A DNA stretch of 64,000 nt, taken from positions 2,542,001 through 2,606,000 of the forward strand of contig SADC01001204.1 of the NCBI GenBank assembly GCA_004194705.1. The letters are read 5' to 3'. The translations under genes were made by a program, and so were the position numbers. The stretch is from Ditylenchus dipsaci. Its lineage: Eukaryota > Nematoda > Chromadorea > Rhabditida > Anguinidae. The notes under the pieces are model-generated. The model had not been told where the DNA came from, did not search any database, and saw nothing but the letters and a program-made list of their open reading frames with translations. Positions 11,941-22,612 of this stretch are shown here, piece by piece (the first letter of the stretch is position 1; the number at the start of each line of letters is the position of its first letter).

Positions 11941-14370
11941 GCACCACTTCATTTTGCATTACTGCTATTATTACCGCTACTTTTACGACGCAATCTGTTA
12001 AAAAGCTGACAATTTATTTAATTCTTTGCACACATTTTCTCATCTAAGTTCCTTGGTATTAGCCTTAAGTGTTTATTTTTTGAAATAAAAGGTTTAACCA
12101 TATTTAATATTTACAAAACAAAATAAGGCTTTAGAATATTTGTATAAAATATTACTCAACGATGGGCAATCAAGCACTAATAAACTGACATGATTTTGAA
12201 TTTCTGTTAAAACCATTTTGTAGAGCTCAAAAAGTTGAGTGGGGGTCACGAATATCAGATTCGGCAATTTCCCTTTAAAAAATGATATTTTAGCAAATTT
12301 GACAAAACTTGACCCCAATAAAGTTGAGGGGACAACTCGACTATGTTTACAGCCATTGACCTTTACGGGACATTATTTTTAGCTTGGTCCCCCCTGTTGT
12401 TTTTTCTTTAAAAATGCCTTGGTCCCGAATGTCTACTATGGTTATTGTAACACTGTGATCATGGTGAATAAAGTTAACATGACCACCTTAACCATGATCA
12501 TGCTTATGTTGATCATGATGATTATAGTCAACATGACCAACTTCAAAACAACAGGGGGCCAATGGATTTTTGAAGAAAAAACAAAAAAAATCAAGCTAAA
12601 AATAATGCCCCGTAAAGGTGGATAGGGCCAAGTACTATGCTACCAATCCGAATCAAACCGACGACCGACTTCCACAGTCCATTGTTACCCACCTTATAAA
12701 TTGCGTCCCGATTCAATTTACAAAATTCTGTTTATAATTCCAATTTAACCTTTTATGACTACCGGTTCATAAATGAACCACTTTTTCGGCATTATTAGTT
12801 CGCTTCCGCTAATTTCACCGCTAGCAAATGGTAATGGTTGTGGATGAGAAGAAGTGATCGATGTCGAATTAATAAGAATAATAAACTTCCTTCTCATTGC
12901 GAATTTTGTTCTCATTTAATTGGCCATAATTCAATTTTTTGTGTATCATTTTTGCTGGATGTATAGAAGCATACTATAAAAAATTATTAACCCGGCACTG
13001 CTTTCCTAATAGCTCTGGCTCCAAAAGAATCTGACTTCTCTATGACCACTAGACTAGCCCAATGACAAATTAACTGTTCGCATTTATGACTGCTGAAGTT
13101 GAAAATACGAAAAAGGTATCATGGACAGAAAATTAATGTTTGGCATGCCACGTATGCTTTCGTAAAAACCCATAAACCTATAAATTAACCCCTCCCACTA
13201 ACCCGGGTTATTTATGGGGGGGGGGGTTTATGACTCATAGTCGTATTCTTCCGTAGATCGTTTCAATAGCTGATTTGAAGACACTGATAATTTTCAATCA
13301 TACAAAGCATCAAGTACCAGCATAAATGGCCTGCCTTCTCTTTTCTTGTTGTTATTACCTTCGGTGATTTGTTTTTTGATAGACAAAAAAGTTATGTATT
13401 TTTTGTTGCCTGCACCAATCATCCGTTGACCGTTGTGCAGAACTCGATTTAAAGTCTTATTTATCAAGTCAAACGTAAAAATGACCGGGTGATATCAAAT
13501 CAAAGCAACTACCATGTTTCCTCCAATAAAACCCGTAAAAGGCCCAATAAACCCCTCCAAAGAGAATTTTTTCTAAGCGTATTTTTTGGGTTCCCCTGAT
13601 TTTTTTTAGGTTTTCTTTTTTGCAATGTGTAGCGCGCTAACTTAGGCTTAGGCAAAAATGAAAAAAGTTAGCTAGGAGAAAAAATACTCTTTGGAGGCGA
13701 GGCTTATTTGGGATATACTGTCAATGAAGCTCCCCCTCAATTCAAAAACCGTCTTTTTTATTCAACTTCTTATGTAAGCAAGTCACCACTCATTCTGTAG
13801 CTCATCTCACTGTCTACAATTTGTTTAGTTATTTGTGTGACAAAAGAGAGCGCTTTCAAAGCACTTTGTGAGAGCGCTTTGAAAGTATGATTCAAAACAC
13901 AATGTCAAGAGCACGATTTTGAATCAAAGAAACCACCTTATTAAAAGAAATGCGGTATACTGAAAACTTTTAATCTTTACTAACGAATTTTTATGACTCA
14001 CAAAAATCATTTTAGCCTTAATTTGCAAAAAGACTTGTCTACACATTTTTTTTGTTACTGAGAAAGTGTTAATACTGTTGACTAACCGAAGACAACAACA
14101 TCATAAACAATCTGGCCTCCCTAGGCTTAAACAGGTTTGGCTGGATGACGGGGGCGAACCCTTCTTCTTCGCCACACACAAGAACCTACAACTCATCATA
14201 ATTTCCAGTTAGTTTATCAAGGTCGGTTTCAGTTAATCAACCAAAAACTATTTTTCAGTTGATCTTCACACCTTTGATGAAACAAACTTATTTGAGATTT
14301 TGAGATAAAATTACCTAGTAATCTGTATTTTTATATATACATTTATTTTGTTCTTTTAAGATTATTACAA
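11941..14370. other. intergenic stretch, repeats only
   Basis: It contains the UPF0057 poly(A) region, a MITE at 12357-12623, a poly-G run at 13219-13228 and an imperfect palindrome at 13545-13715 whose CTCCAAAGAGAATTTTTTCT arm mirrors AAAATACTCTTTGGAGG. No exon is supported. Confidence 0.5.
12357..12623. mobile_element. palindromic MITE with a GATCATG-rich centre
   Basis: TGACCTTTACGGGACATTAT mirrors ATAATGCCCCGTAAAGG; an inner GGTCCCCCCTGTTGTTTT arm mirrors AAAACAACAGGGGGCC. The centre is a run of ATGATCATG/ACCATGATC units. The CAACAGGGGG motif is shared with the elements at 22109-22368 and 25163-25374. Confidence 0.65.
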
Positions 14371-17300
14371 ATGCAAGTTTTCTATATTGTCTGCTTTGCC
14401 TTATTTTTGCAATGCGTGCAAGCTATTGGTATTGGACGTAAACAAAGTGCTGGCATAAGTAGGTTTGAATTGATTTTGGAAAATTATAAATATTTTATAT
14501 TCGCTATTAAAAGAGCGGGCAACTTGTGGGATTAGAAATTCCTTTCATGCTTGGCGCAGTGGATAAGCGTTAGTGTTTGTTGCCCCAAAATGGTGTTGCA
14601 GGTTCGACCCAAATTTTGGATCGTTTGACCAATTCTTAAAAGTAATTCTAGTTTTTGGCGCCATATTCGAAATCAGTGACCCAAACTACCCCTAAACGTT
14701 GGTCAAACAGGACAAAATAAGGAGCATGCAGTCAGGTGGGATCGAACCTATTTGGGCCGTAAAACACAGACGCTTATCCACTGCGCCATGCATCAAAGAA
14801 ATTCGAGTCACACAATTTGTTCTCTCCTTTTAAACAGGCATGCCCTTCAATTTTCAACCCCTTAAAAATCTAGAAGTTGTAAATCAAGAATGGCCTTAAC
14901 TCTGAAATTATATCCAAAAAATAAGGGAGTCCAATAGCGAGTCTCCGTGCAATTGAGAATATAATATATTATTGCTTTTCTGCATCAAATTCAAATAATT
15001 CATCTGCCAAAAATATTTTATTCAATAATTTTAGAAGGTGAACTGGTGTGTGATGGCAAGCCAGCAGCTGGTGTTAAAGTTAAACTTTATGACGACGACC
15101 GAGGTTTGTTTTAGCGCACTTTAAAGGGTCATGCCTGTCGTCGATAGGAACATTTAGAAAGGCGGGTACCAAAGAAAATCAAAAAAGAATTATTTTAGAA
15201 TTATTCGTTTGGGACCCTAGGATAATAAGTAATCAAAAATACTTTAATTGTTTGTTTACCTTTATTTGATATAATAATGATTGAAAATTGTAAAATAAAT
15301 GTTTTTTGAGACTCTTATAGTGAAAAAGATAAAAAAAATAAACTCAAAATTTCAAAAAAAAAGCCTTGGTCTTCCAAGCTACTTTTCTGGTCGGAGGAGG
15401 GGGAGGTCTCAGGTTCAATTTAGACAGCATCCGAAATGCATCCCCCTGCAAAGAGTACTTTTCTCTAAGCAGACTTTTTTTTTATCTGAGCCTAAGGCCT
15501 AAACCCAGGGCTTCGAATGAAAAATTTCAAAAAAGGACATTTTGACTGTTTTCGAAGTAAAAGGGTCATTTTATCCAGTGCTTGTTGCCATTTTGAAGCG
15601 AAAAATTTTTGAGACTAAATTTTCAAAAATAAAAAAGATTTTGGGTGCCAAAAAAAGACAAATCTTTTTAAAAGGACGATTCGAAGACCTGCCTAAACCT
15701 AAACCTAAGTTAGTGCGCTGCATATTGCAAAAAAGAAAACTTAAAAAATCAAGGGAACCCAAAATAGTACGCTTAGAGAAAAATACTCTTTTGAGGGGGC
15801 AGACACTTGGGCTTATACGTTCGATTTAGCCGAAAAAGTAAACTTCCAATGGGAATCGAACCGACGACCGAATGTTACACACCACGTCGCTAGTTTACCA
15901 CTAGGCCACCGATGCTATAAAATAATTGAAGTATTTTTGATAAGTTATTATCCCTAGGGTCCTCAACGAAAATAATTTCAAAATAATTCTTTTTTTGAAT
16001 TTCACTGGTATCTGCCTTTCAAAATATTCCCGTCGGCAACGGGCATGCCCCTTTAATTTGTAGATGATATAATGACCTACTAAAAATTTGTATTTCAGAG
16101 AAATTTAAAAAGTAATTATGCATTTTCTTGTTTAGCCTTTCTTGCTTTATTATTTTTTCCAATTAAGAAGTTTAAATTTAAAATTTGAAGTCTTTAACAA
16201 TAAAGCTTCAATATTTGAAAAAGGCGAAAAAATTGAGTGGTACATTCGAATTCCTGAATAACGTACACCCCTCAAGTTCGTTTCCGCCTAGGGTCCGACA
16301 CTTTTTTTAGCCTGATTTTCGAAGTCTTTTGGCGAAACTGATCCGTCAGTCTCGTTCGAAATATCGTAAGGATCACGATTTTGCGGGTCATTTATGAGAA
16401 ACACAATAGTTTGGCCATTTAGACCCGTAAAATTCTCAATAACGTACACCTTTTTAGAATTAGAATTAAGGTGTACGTTATTGAGAATGTTACGGGTCTA
16501 AATGGCCAAACTATTGTGTTTCTCATAAATGACCCGCAAAATCGTGATCCTTACGATATTTCGAACGAGACTGACGGATCAGTTTCGGCAAAAGACTTCG
16601 AAAATCGAGCTAAAAAAAGTGTCGGACCCTAAGCGGAAACGAACTTTGGGGTGTACGTTATTCAGGAATTGGACTGTATTTAATTTTGCCCACTAATCAC
16701 TTAAAAATGCCCCTAATTTTTTTCCTGCTGTCTTATACGTCTTTAACAGTCTTAAGTGTTATTTTGGTTACTGAAAGTTACCCCCCCCCCCCCGTCAGAT
16801 TTTTCCGAAAACGGTGTAGGTAAAACGGCCTCGAAAATTTGAAAAACGGTGTAGGTAAAATGGCCTGGTGACCCCCCCCCGTCAGAAATTCCTGCGTACG
16901 CCACTGGCTATGACACCTTCGTCAATCGATCCTGGATGTCAACTTGGTATACCGTATAACCTCTTTTAATCCCCAGGGGGATTATTAATCAACCCTCCTC
17001 GGAGGGTGGGGGATTATTAGAGGGTGGGGGATTAATAGAGGGAGGGGGATTATACTTCAACCTTTTTAGCGCCGAAGGCGCCGCAAATTTTTAAAAACGT
17101 TATTTTAAAAATTGTAATTCTAATTTATGGTCCGCCTATATTTATGTCTTACGTGTATTTGACGTCTTAATTTTCGTCTCACCTTTCGCTTACTTTTTTC
17201 TTCCACATGATTTTGTATATCCAGAAAGCTACTTTGCGTTCAAAAGTCGACTTCAGCTGTACAACTGCTCTCCAACAAAGCCAGACCATAAGCCCTCGTG

Positions 17301-20147
17301 GCGCGAAAGTCTTCCCACCATTCCTTCTCGTTGCGTTTGGTAGCGATGCCGAGTCTCTCCACTCTACGCAACGCCAGTTTCAATATTCCGTACATACTAT
17401 TAGTGATCTATCAATCGCAGAAGTTGAACAGGTTTTTCGACCCTAGCGATGCAAATGCTTAGAACACAAATATTTAAATCATTCGTTTTTTATACCATTT
17501 CGGTACATTACCCAGTGTTAATTTCCGTAGTCGAATTTACGGTTGCGATTTATGCGGCTGCGATCCGCCAGCACTTGAGATCGTCTTGGAATGGGTGGAT
17601 TGAGCCTGACAGCAATTCTCTGAAGAAGTGATTGTCAAACTGTTTAATGGTTAGTTTTGATATTTCTCTTTAAGTATCAACGCAATTATTTGCTTTGTGC
17701 CTTCAACAAATCCGTCAATGGATCAGAGGATATACAAATCGTGGGCTTTAAACCAAGTGGGCCAATTGAATGGCCTTGACATTTTTTGCAAGATTAGAGA
17801 AAAAACTAAGTCGATATTGGCAGGACATTAAAAAATAAGCCCCTAGAATGTTGACGAAAACTAGATTTTTATCAAAAATATCAATGAAAATAAGCTGTTC
17901 GATAGTGTTTGAAATGAAAGCTGAACTTTATTGGATCAAGGCCTCGTTTGTGAAAAAAAATCATTAAGTTTTAACATGGAAATCAACTAGTAAAATTTAA
18001 AAAAAAACCAGCAAGGTCACCTCGAAAATCGGAGGGGGGGGGGATTATTAGAGGGTGGGGGTTTAATAGAGGGTGGGGGATTAATAGAGGTTATACTGTA
18101 CTCATAAATGCCGTAAATCATGCATATATTATTCAGAAACGCATAGAGCTAATACTGAAACGTTTTTAGCAATCACAATTACCCATAGGAGCAATAAAAA
18201 CATTCAAGACAGCAGAAAAGAAAAATTACGGGGCATTTTTTAGAAAATTAGAAAGCATGTTTCATCAATTAGGGGGCATATTTCAGAAAGTAGGAGGTAT
18301 TAATCAGTGATTAGGGAGTAATTCAAATTAGGGAGCATTTTTCAGCAATTAGGGGAGCAGAATTGAATATTACTCAAAAAAATTCGTAGACTGAAAAACT
18401 AAAAACCTTTTTGCATTATAACAAATTGCAGGACTTGACGCTGATGATCTGTTAGCCTCAGGCAAAACTGACAGGTCTGGCCATTTTGAGCTTGAAGGCT
18501 ACACTCATGAAATAACAACTATCGACCCCAAAGTAATGATATTTTTAGTCATTACTGCCTTATATCACTACTATTTTTAGCTCAACATCTATCATGATTG
18601 TAACTTCATTCTTATTCGACCTGAAACTAATTTTTTTTATTTAAGGCAATGATGGTTTAACGGTGAGTCAAATTCCAAGGAAAGTAGCATAAATAAGATT
18701 TACATAAAAAATATATTAAAATTTGTGGGCATATACAATAACTAAAATGGTCAAAAAAGTTTTAAACGTGTACTGAAAATGTTTTGTTGCTCAATAAGTT
18801 CGATTATTTTCAACTTTTTGTCTGAATATGCAAATTTCGATATTTATGAACCAAAATTTTTGGTCGGTTTTCTAGAAGTAATAAAATTGAAAAAATTTTG
18901 AATTTTTTCTTGGTTCTTTTGTTGTCCAAAAAGTCATAATTTTGAGGGCAGGAGCAAGGCTGAAGGGCTACCATCACATTACGCCACCACCCTTTCCTTC
19001 TTTTTCTAAGTGCCTATGTATATGTGCTCTCTTTACAAAAAAAATACGGCCGTACTGTAGTATAAGTGATTCACCAAAATGGGGTTTTATGAACTTATAT
19101 CAACGTTTTATGGCTTTAAATGGGTAGAAAACACAAAAAAACTATTGGGAAGGCCATTTCCTAGAGAAAAAATTTTACAAAATTTTTGTAAAAACCATAA
19201 TACCCGCCCTATGGTTAATATCTTAAAGGTACCTGGTTATCTGTGAAAAGGTATCCTACCACGTTTCAATCACTGGAGCTGGGCAAAAAGTCTCTCTAAA
19301 TGCATTTTTTTCAAGAGTCTTGCTCGGAATTATGTCTAAGGTAAGTGAGTGCGCGCATCTCTAACCAACCAAGTCCCCTGCGCCCCGAACGGGGGCGCAA
19401 GGGGCTTGGAGTTAAGATGCGCACACCCACATACCTTAGACATAATTCCGAGCAAGACTCTTGAAAAAAATGCATTTAGAGAGACTTTTTGCTAAGTCAC
19501 AGGTTCGAATACAGGTGCTAGCAGAAATTATTTTTTCTCGAATAACAACCATAAACTAGTTTTTATAAGACCAGTAAACCTCAGGTTGGATAGGAGGTCC
19601 ACCTGGGGGGTTCTATTTCAACTCGTGTTCAGGACACGATTCTGAATAGGGTATGATACCTTCAAAGATATTCCAGTGAAGAAAAAATGATTTCTGCTAC
19701 CACCGGGATTCGAACCTATAACTTCAAAAAATTTGCGCAAATGAGTTTTGCGCAAATGAGTAGTAACGGTTTCAGGTGTGTTTCGAGAATAGGCTCTGTA
19801 ATGTACTTGAGACACGCATAATTTATATGTTGCATTTTCAAATTTGAAGATCGAACAGTTGTCCTTACGGAAGTTAAACTATGATTATAGAAGCTGATAA
19901 AACAACACACTTTACAACTAGTTTTTATTTTTTTTAAAAGTGTGTATTTAGCCATGCCAACGAAAAGTGTCCGTCATGATTCCTGTAGGTCAAATTCATT
20001 AGGGTAAGCTATAATTTTAGTAATGTCTTCTGAAATTTGTAGGATAAGTACGTTTCAACTGGTGAGCATCCCGAAAGAATGTACGAACTCGGCGTTTTTG
20101 AATTGAGCGGTAAATGGCAAGGGGAGGAAAGAGACTGCATTCACTAA
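14371..20147 (+). CDS. transthyretin-like secreted protein, isoform with proximal terminal exons
   Basis: Exons 14371-14458, 15035-15103, 18432-18532, 18581-18599, 18646-18662, 19952-19984 and 20043-20147 (TAA) total 432 nt, 143 residues. An N-terminal signal peptide (MQVFYIVCFALFLQCVQA) is followed by a PF01060-type transthyretin-like fold: KGELVCDGKPAAGVKVKLYD, then GKTDRSGHFELEGYTHEITT, LNIYHDCNDG, PCQRKVSVMIPDKYVSTG and GVFELSGKWQGEERDC. Cysteine spacing fits the nematode TTL family, small secreted proteins; some bridge apoptotic-cell receptors or are released by parasites, but no specific function can be assigned. All exon phases agree. The introns are full of MITEs. A second copy of the last two exons lies immediately downstream. 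Confidence 0.9.
14549..14797. mobile_element. MITE whose two arms are tRNA-like pol III promoters
   Basis: Left arm on the plus strand: TTGGCGCAGTGGATAAGCGT (A-box) and GCAGGTTCGACCC (B-box). Right arm on the minus strand: ATGGCGCAGTGGATAAGCGT and AGGTTCGATCCCACC. The arms face each other around about 110 bp. It lies in intron 1 of the transthyretin-like gene and is a relative of 6630-6905. Confidence 0.7.
15120..16056. mobile_element. long TTTAAAGG-end MITE with nested palindrome and tRNA-like segment
   Basis: CTTTAAAGGGTCATGCCTGTC at the left mirrors GGCAACGGGCATGCCCCTTTAA at the right; AAAGGCGGGTACC mirrors GGTATCTGCCTTTC. Inside, 15390-15830 is a second palindrome (CAAAGAGTACTTTTCTCTAA with its complement). 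At 15848-15912, minus strand, lies a tRNA-like stretch (TGGCCTAGTGG and GGTTCGATTCCC). Confidence 0.7.
16241..16678. mobile_element. pogo-like MITE, near-perfect palindrome
   Basis: Carries the AAGTTCGTTTCCGCCTAGGG family core and its mirror CCCTAAGCGGAAACGAACTT. The right end reads GGAATTGGACTGTA. The long inner arms GGATCACGATTTTGCGGGTC and complement are almost identical. Confidence 0.75.
16949..18100. mobile_element. 1.15-kb element with TACCGTATAACCTCT ends
   Basis: Starts TACCGTATAACCTCTTTTAA and ends TTAATAGAGGTTATACTGTA. Both ends contain short tandem GGGGGATTATTAGAGGGTG-like units. The roughly 950-bp centre has no recognisable transposase; two open frames (17207-17446, 17449-17631) resemble nothing I know. 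The end sequence is shared with the palindrome at 40651-40914. Confidence 0.6.
19310..19500. repeat. hairpin repeat shared with WDFY3 intron 21
   Basis: TCAAGAGTCTTGCTCGGAAT with TATGTCTAAGG mirrors CCTTAGACATAATTCCGAGC with AAGACTCTTGA; the GC-rich centre carries GGGGGCGCAAGGGG. A related hairpin lies at 43755-43915 (GCGCATCTTAACC, ACATAATTCCGACCAAGACT). Confidence 0.65.
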
Positions 20148-20310
20148 TTCATCATCAAATACAAATTAAACCAATATAAACTGCTGTTTCACCCTTTTTA
20201 ACAAATAAATAAATCTTTTAAAATGAAAAAATAAATTTTACACAACAAAACACCAAAATTTTTTTTTGAGAATAACTTATGTGCACTCAACAAAATAATT
20301 CTAATTTCAG

Positions 20311-21037
20311 CCGTGCCAACGTAAAGTCTCAGTAGAAATTCCTGGTAAGCATTTGTAAGCGAAAATTCAAAAATATATATTATTATTTTAAGTTTGGAGC
20401 AGTTCTAGTATACACCCTTCATTCAAGTCTGGTATACACCCTTCAGTCAAATTAGCTTGGGGGACCAACGCAAATTTTTTTTAAATTAAAAATTAAAAAA
20501 AAAAATTGCCTTGGTCCCCCAAGCTAATTTGACTGAAGGGTGTATACCAGACTTGAGTGAAGGGTGTATACTAGAATTTAGCCTTAAGTTTATAAGTGGT
20601 AGAAAAAAATTAAAATTGCGCTTTAAAAATACTCTTTCAAAGGAACCAATTGCGTTCAATCATTTAAAAAACTTTGAAAATAGCATCTTGTAGGGCTAAG
20701 TCGATCAGCAACATGCAATTTCGATCTTTTTTTAACTATAGACAGATATGTCACCGAAAATTAACAGGGGACCTAGGCAGTTTTGGGAATATTTTGAAAA
20801 ACTTAGAAACTTAAAAGATTACTAAAATGGCTCTAAAATTCTATAACGAATTTTTGATTTCTTTTAATTACTTGTACAGTTTGTCATGCGGAACATTTTT
20901 GGCCAAGCTTAAAATTTTAAATTATTAGTTCAGACAAGTACGTAAGCGATGGAGAGCACCCTAAGAGAATGTATGATGCAGGACGGATCGAACTGTCTGG
21001 CAAATTCAAAGGTGAAGCCAGAGATTGTCTTAACTGA
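20311..21037 (+). CDS. duplicated alternative 3' terminal exons of the transthyretin-like gene
   Basis: Exons 20311-20344 and 20934-21037 (TGA) repeat the last two exons of the gene above: PCQRKVSVEIPDKYVSDGEH followed by PKRMYDAGRIELSGKFKG and EARDCLN. They keep good splice sites. Spliced to exon 5 they would give a second 143-residue protein. No signal peptide or upstream exons of their own are visible between 20147 and 20311. The intron is phase 1 here, while it is phase 0 in the proximal set (CCT|gtaggt versus CCTG|gtaagc). Either the exons are mutually exclusive last exons or they are the relic of a partial tandem duplication; intact frames favour use. Confidence 0.75.
20402..20578. mobile_element. 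near-perfect palindromic MITE between the duplicated terminal exons
   Basis: TTCTAGTATACACCCTTCA mirrors TGAAGGGTGTATACTAGAA and CAAATTAGCTTGGGGGACCA mirrors TTGGTCCCCCAAGCTAATTTG around an A/T-only loop. Confidence 0.75.
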
Positions 21038-21199
21038 CCAAACTAATGTTGAAATTTTGAAAATACTTCTAAATATACTTTTCTCTTATCTATGACTCTA
21101 AAATACGTTTTTATCTAAAATAAACATTTTTAAATGATATCTTTCAAACTAGTAAAAAAGAGTACACAAACACTTTCTTCTGAAAAATACAGTATGATA

Positions 21200-21627
21200 T
21201 ACAGGGTGTGTCAGAATTACGCGCACTTTTTTAAAAAATTTGGCGAGCTAGCTCCTTGCCCGATCTGTATTCTAGACACATATTTTTGCGCATCTAACGA
21301 CACAGATAAAGGCCGAATACTTCAACAATCTCTCAGTTTTTATTCTGCCCGCAAATGCAACAACAGACAGCATTTATATTATCAAATGATCACTCGAAAT
21401 ACAGGCATTGATTCTTCTTGGAAAGTTTTTTACGATTTTGTTGATTGTGTCCAAGTCCAGATTTGACCACTTCACTTGCAAAGTTTGCTTCAGAGCCTAA
21501 AAAAACATAAATTAGCAGCTTGAACACAATAATAGCAAACATAGCGGTCAAAATAAACCAAGAAGATGCATTTTTCCTTCGATACAAAAAATCTGAAAAA
21601 GTGCGCGTAATTCTGACACACCCTGTA
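21200..21627. mobile_element. Tc1/mariner-type MITE with CAGGGTGTG ends
   Basis: TA then CAGGGTGTGTCAGAATTACG at the left; CGTAATTCTGACACACCCTG then TA at the right, about 35 bp of inverted repeat continuing into GCGCACTTTTT. The inside has no recognisable transposase. Confidence 0.8.
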
Positions 21628-21871
21628 TAACTTAATAGTCATAAGCCTGAGCTAATAGAAATTTCAGCGCAAAATATAAAAGCGCTGTTTAAGTTGCTTG
21701 ACCTGAATTGGATTAGTTAGGATTTTGTACGGTTTTAATTTCTACAATTGTATTTCTAAAATTTGTGCTTTATCTGACTAATCTATCTTATCTAATCTTA
21801 ATATATAGCTCGAAAAAAATTCTTAAAAACTATTGTCTTTACTATTTGTTTTATTATTGTCTTCGAATATA

Positions 21872-22557
21872 TTTGGTCGATTAGTAAGTTCGCGGACTAA
21901 CGCTTACATTTTTTCTTGAAAGTTTTTCTTTGCAAAACTATTGTAACTGCCCATCTAGGTGTAAAATTGTACGCTGAGCACGAATCTGTGTTCGAAAAAC
22001 AGGAAATGACAACAACAAAAAATTTATTCATTAAAATAATCACCATCAATATCAACAACATTTTGCCACTTTTTAGGGCAGCTACGAAATAATCTTAACA
22101 AAGAATCTGGCTCTATTCTTCAATCCGGCCCATTTTTTGCCTGGTCCCTCTGTTGTTTTTTTTTCAAAATTTTTCTTTAATAATTTCGACAAGCTTTCTG
22201 CGAGGCATGGTTCTAAACAGCAAAAGGAAGCAAATTGCAGTGAAACCTAGGGGAAAAAACAAAAAAAATACCAAAACAACGACGACTGAAGAAAAAGACA
22301 GCGTTAAAATTTGAAAAAACAACAGGGGGGACCAAGGCGAAAAATGGGCCGAATCGAGGAATAGGGCCAAGAATCTGATGGGCTTGGATGATTGATCGTT
22401 TCGTCAACTTTTATTAATCTTTACGGCGATCATGAGCACAGATTCTATTCTTCTATTCAATTATAGACCTAGAATGGCCAGTTTCAATATTTTTGCAAAG
22501 AAAAATTTTTCAAGAAAAAGTGTAAGCGTTAGTCTGCGAACTTATTGATCAAGCCAA
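21872..22557 (-). mobile_element. deletion-derived mariner element
   Basis: Terminal inverted repeats of about 48 bp (TTGGTCGATTAGTAAGTTCG, then CGGACTAACGCTTAC) are flanked by TA. On the minus strand, 22024-22100 reads the conserved C-terminus of a mariner transposase: CPKKWQNVVDIDGDYFNE then stop. Most of the DDD transposase is missing, so the element is dead. It is interrupted by a MITE at 22109-22368. Confidence 0.8.
22109..22368. mobile_element. 260-bp MITE with 8-bp target duplication
   Basis: GGCTCTATTCTTCAATCCGG mirrors CCGAATCGAGGAATAGGGCC. The flanks AAGAATCT at 22101-22108 and 22369-22376 are an exact 8-bp duplication. Eight bases fit hAT-type insertion. The inner CAACAGGGGGGACCAAGGC motif links it to 12357-12623 and 25163-25374. 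Confidence 0.8.
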
Positions 22558-22612
22558 TATAATATTATTTATATTTCTTCAGTTTCAGCTTTATTCACTC
22601 AAAACAATTAAA

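Noticed and set aside
17207..17631. Two adjacent open frames in the 1.15-kb element
   Set aside because: No transposase motif (DDE or DDD) visible; too short to claim a gene.
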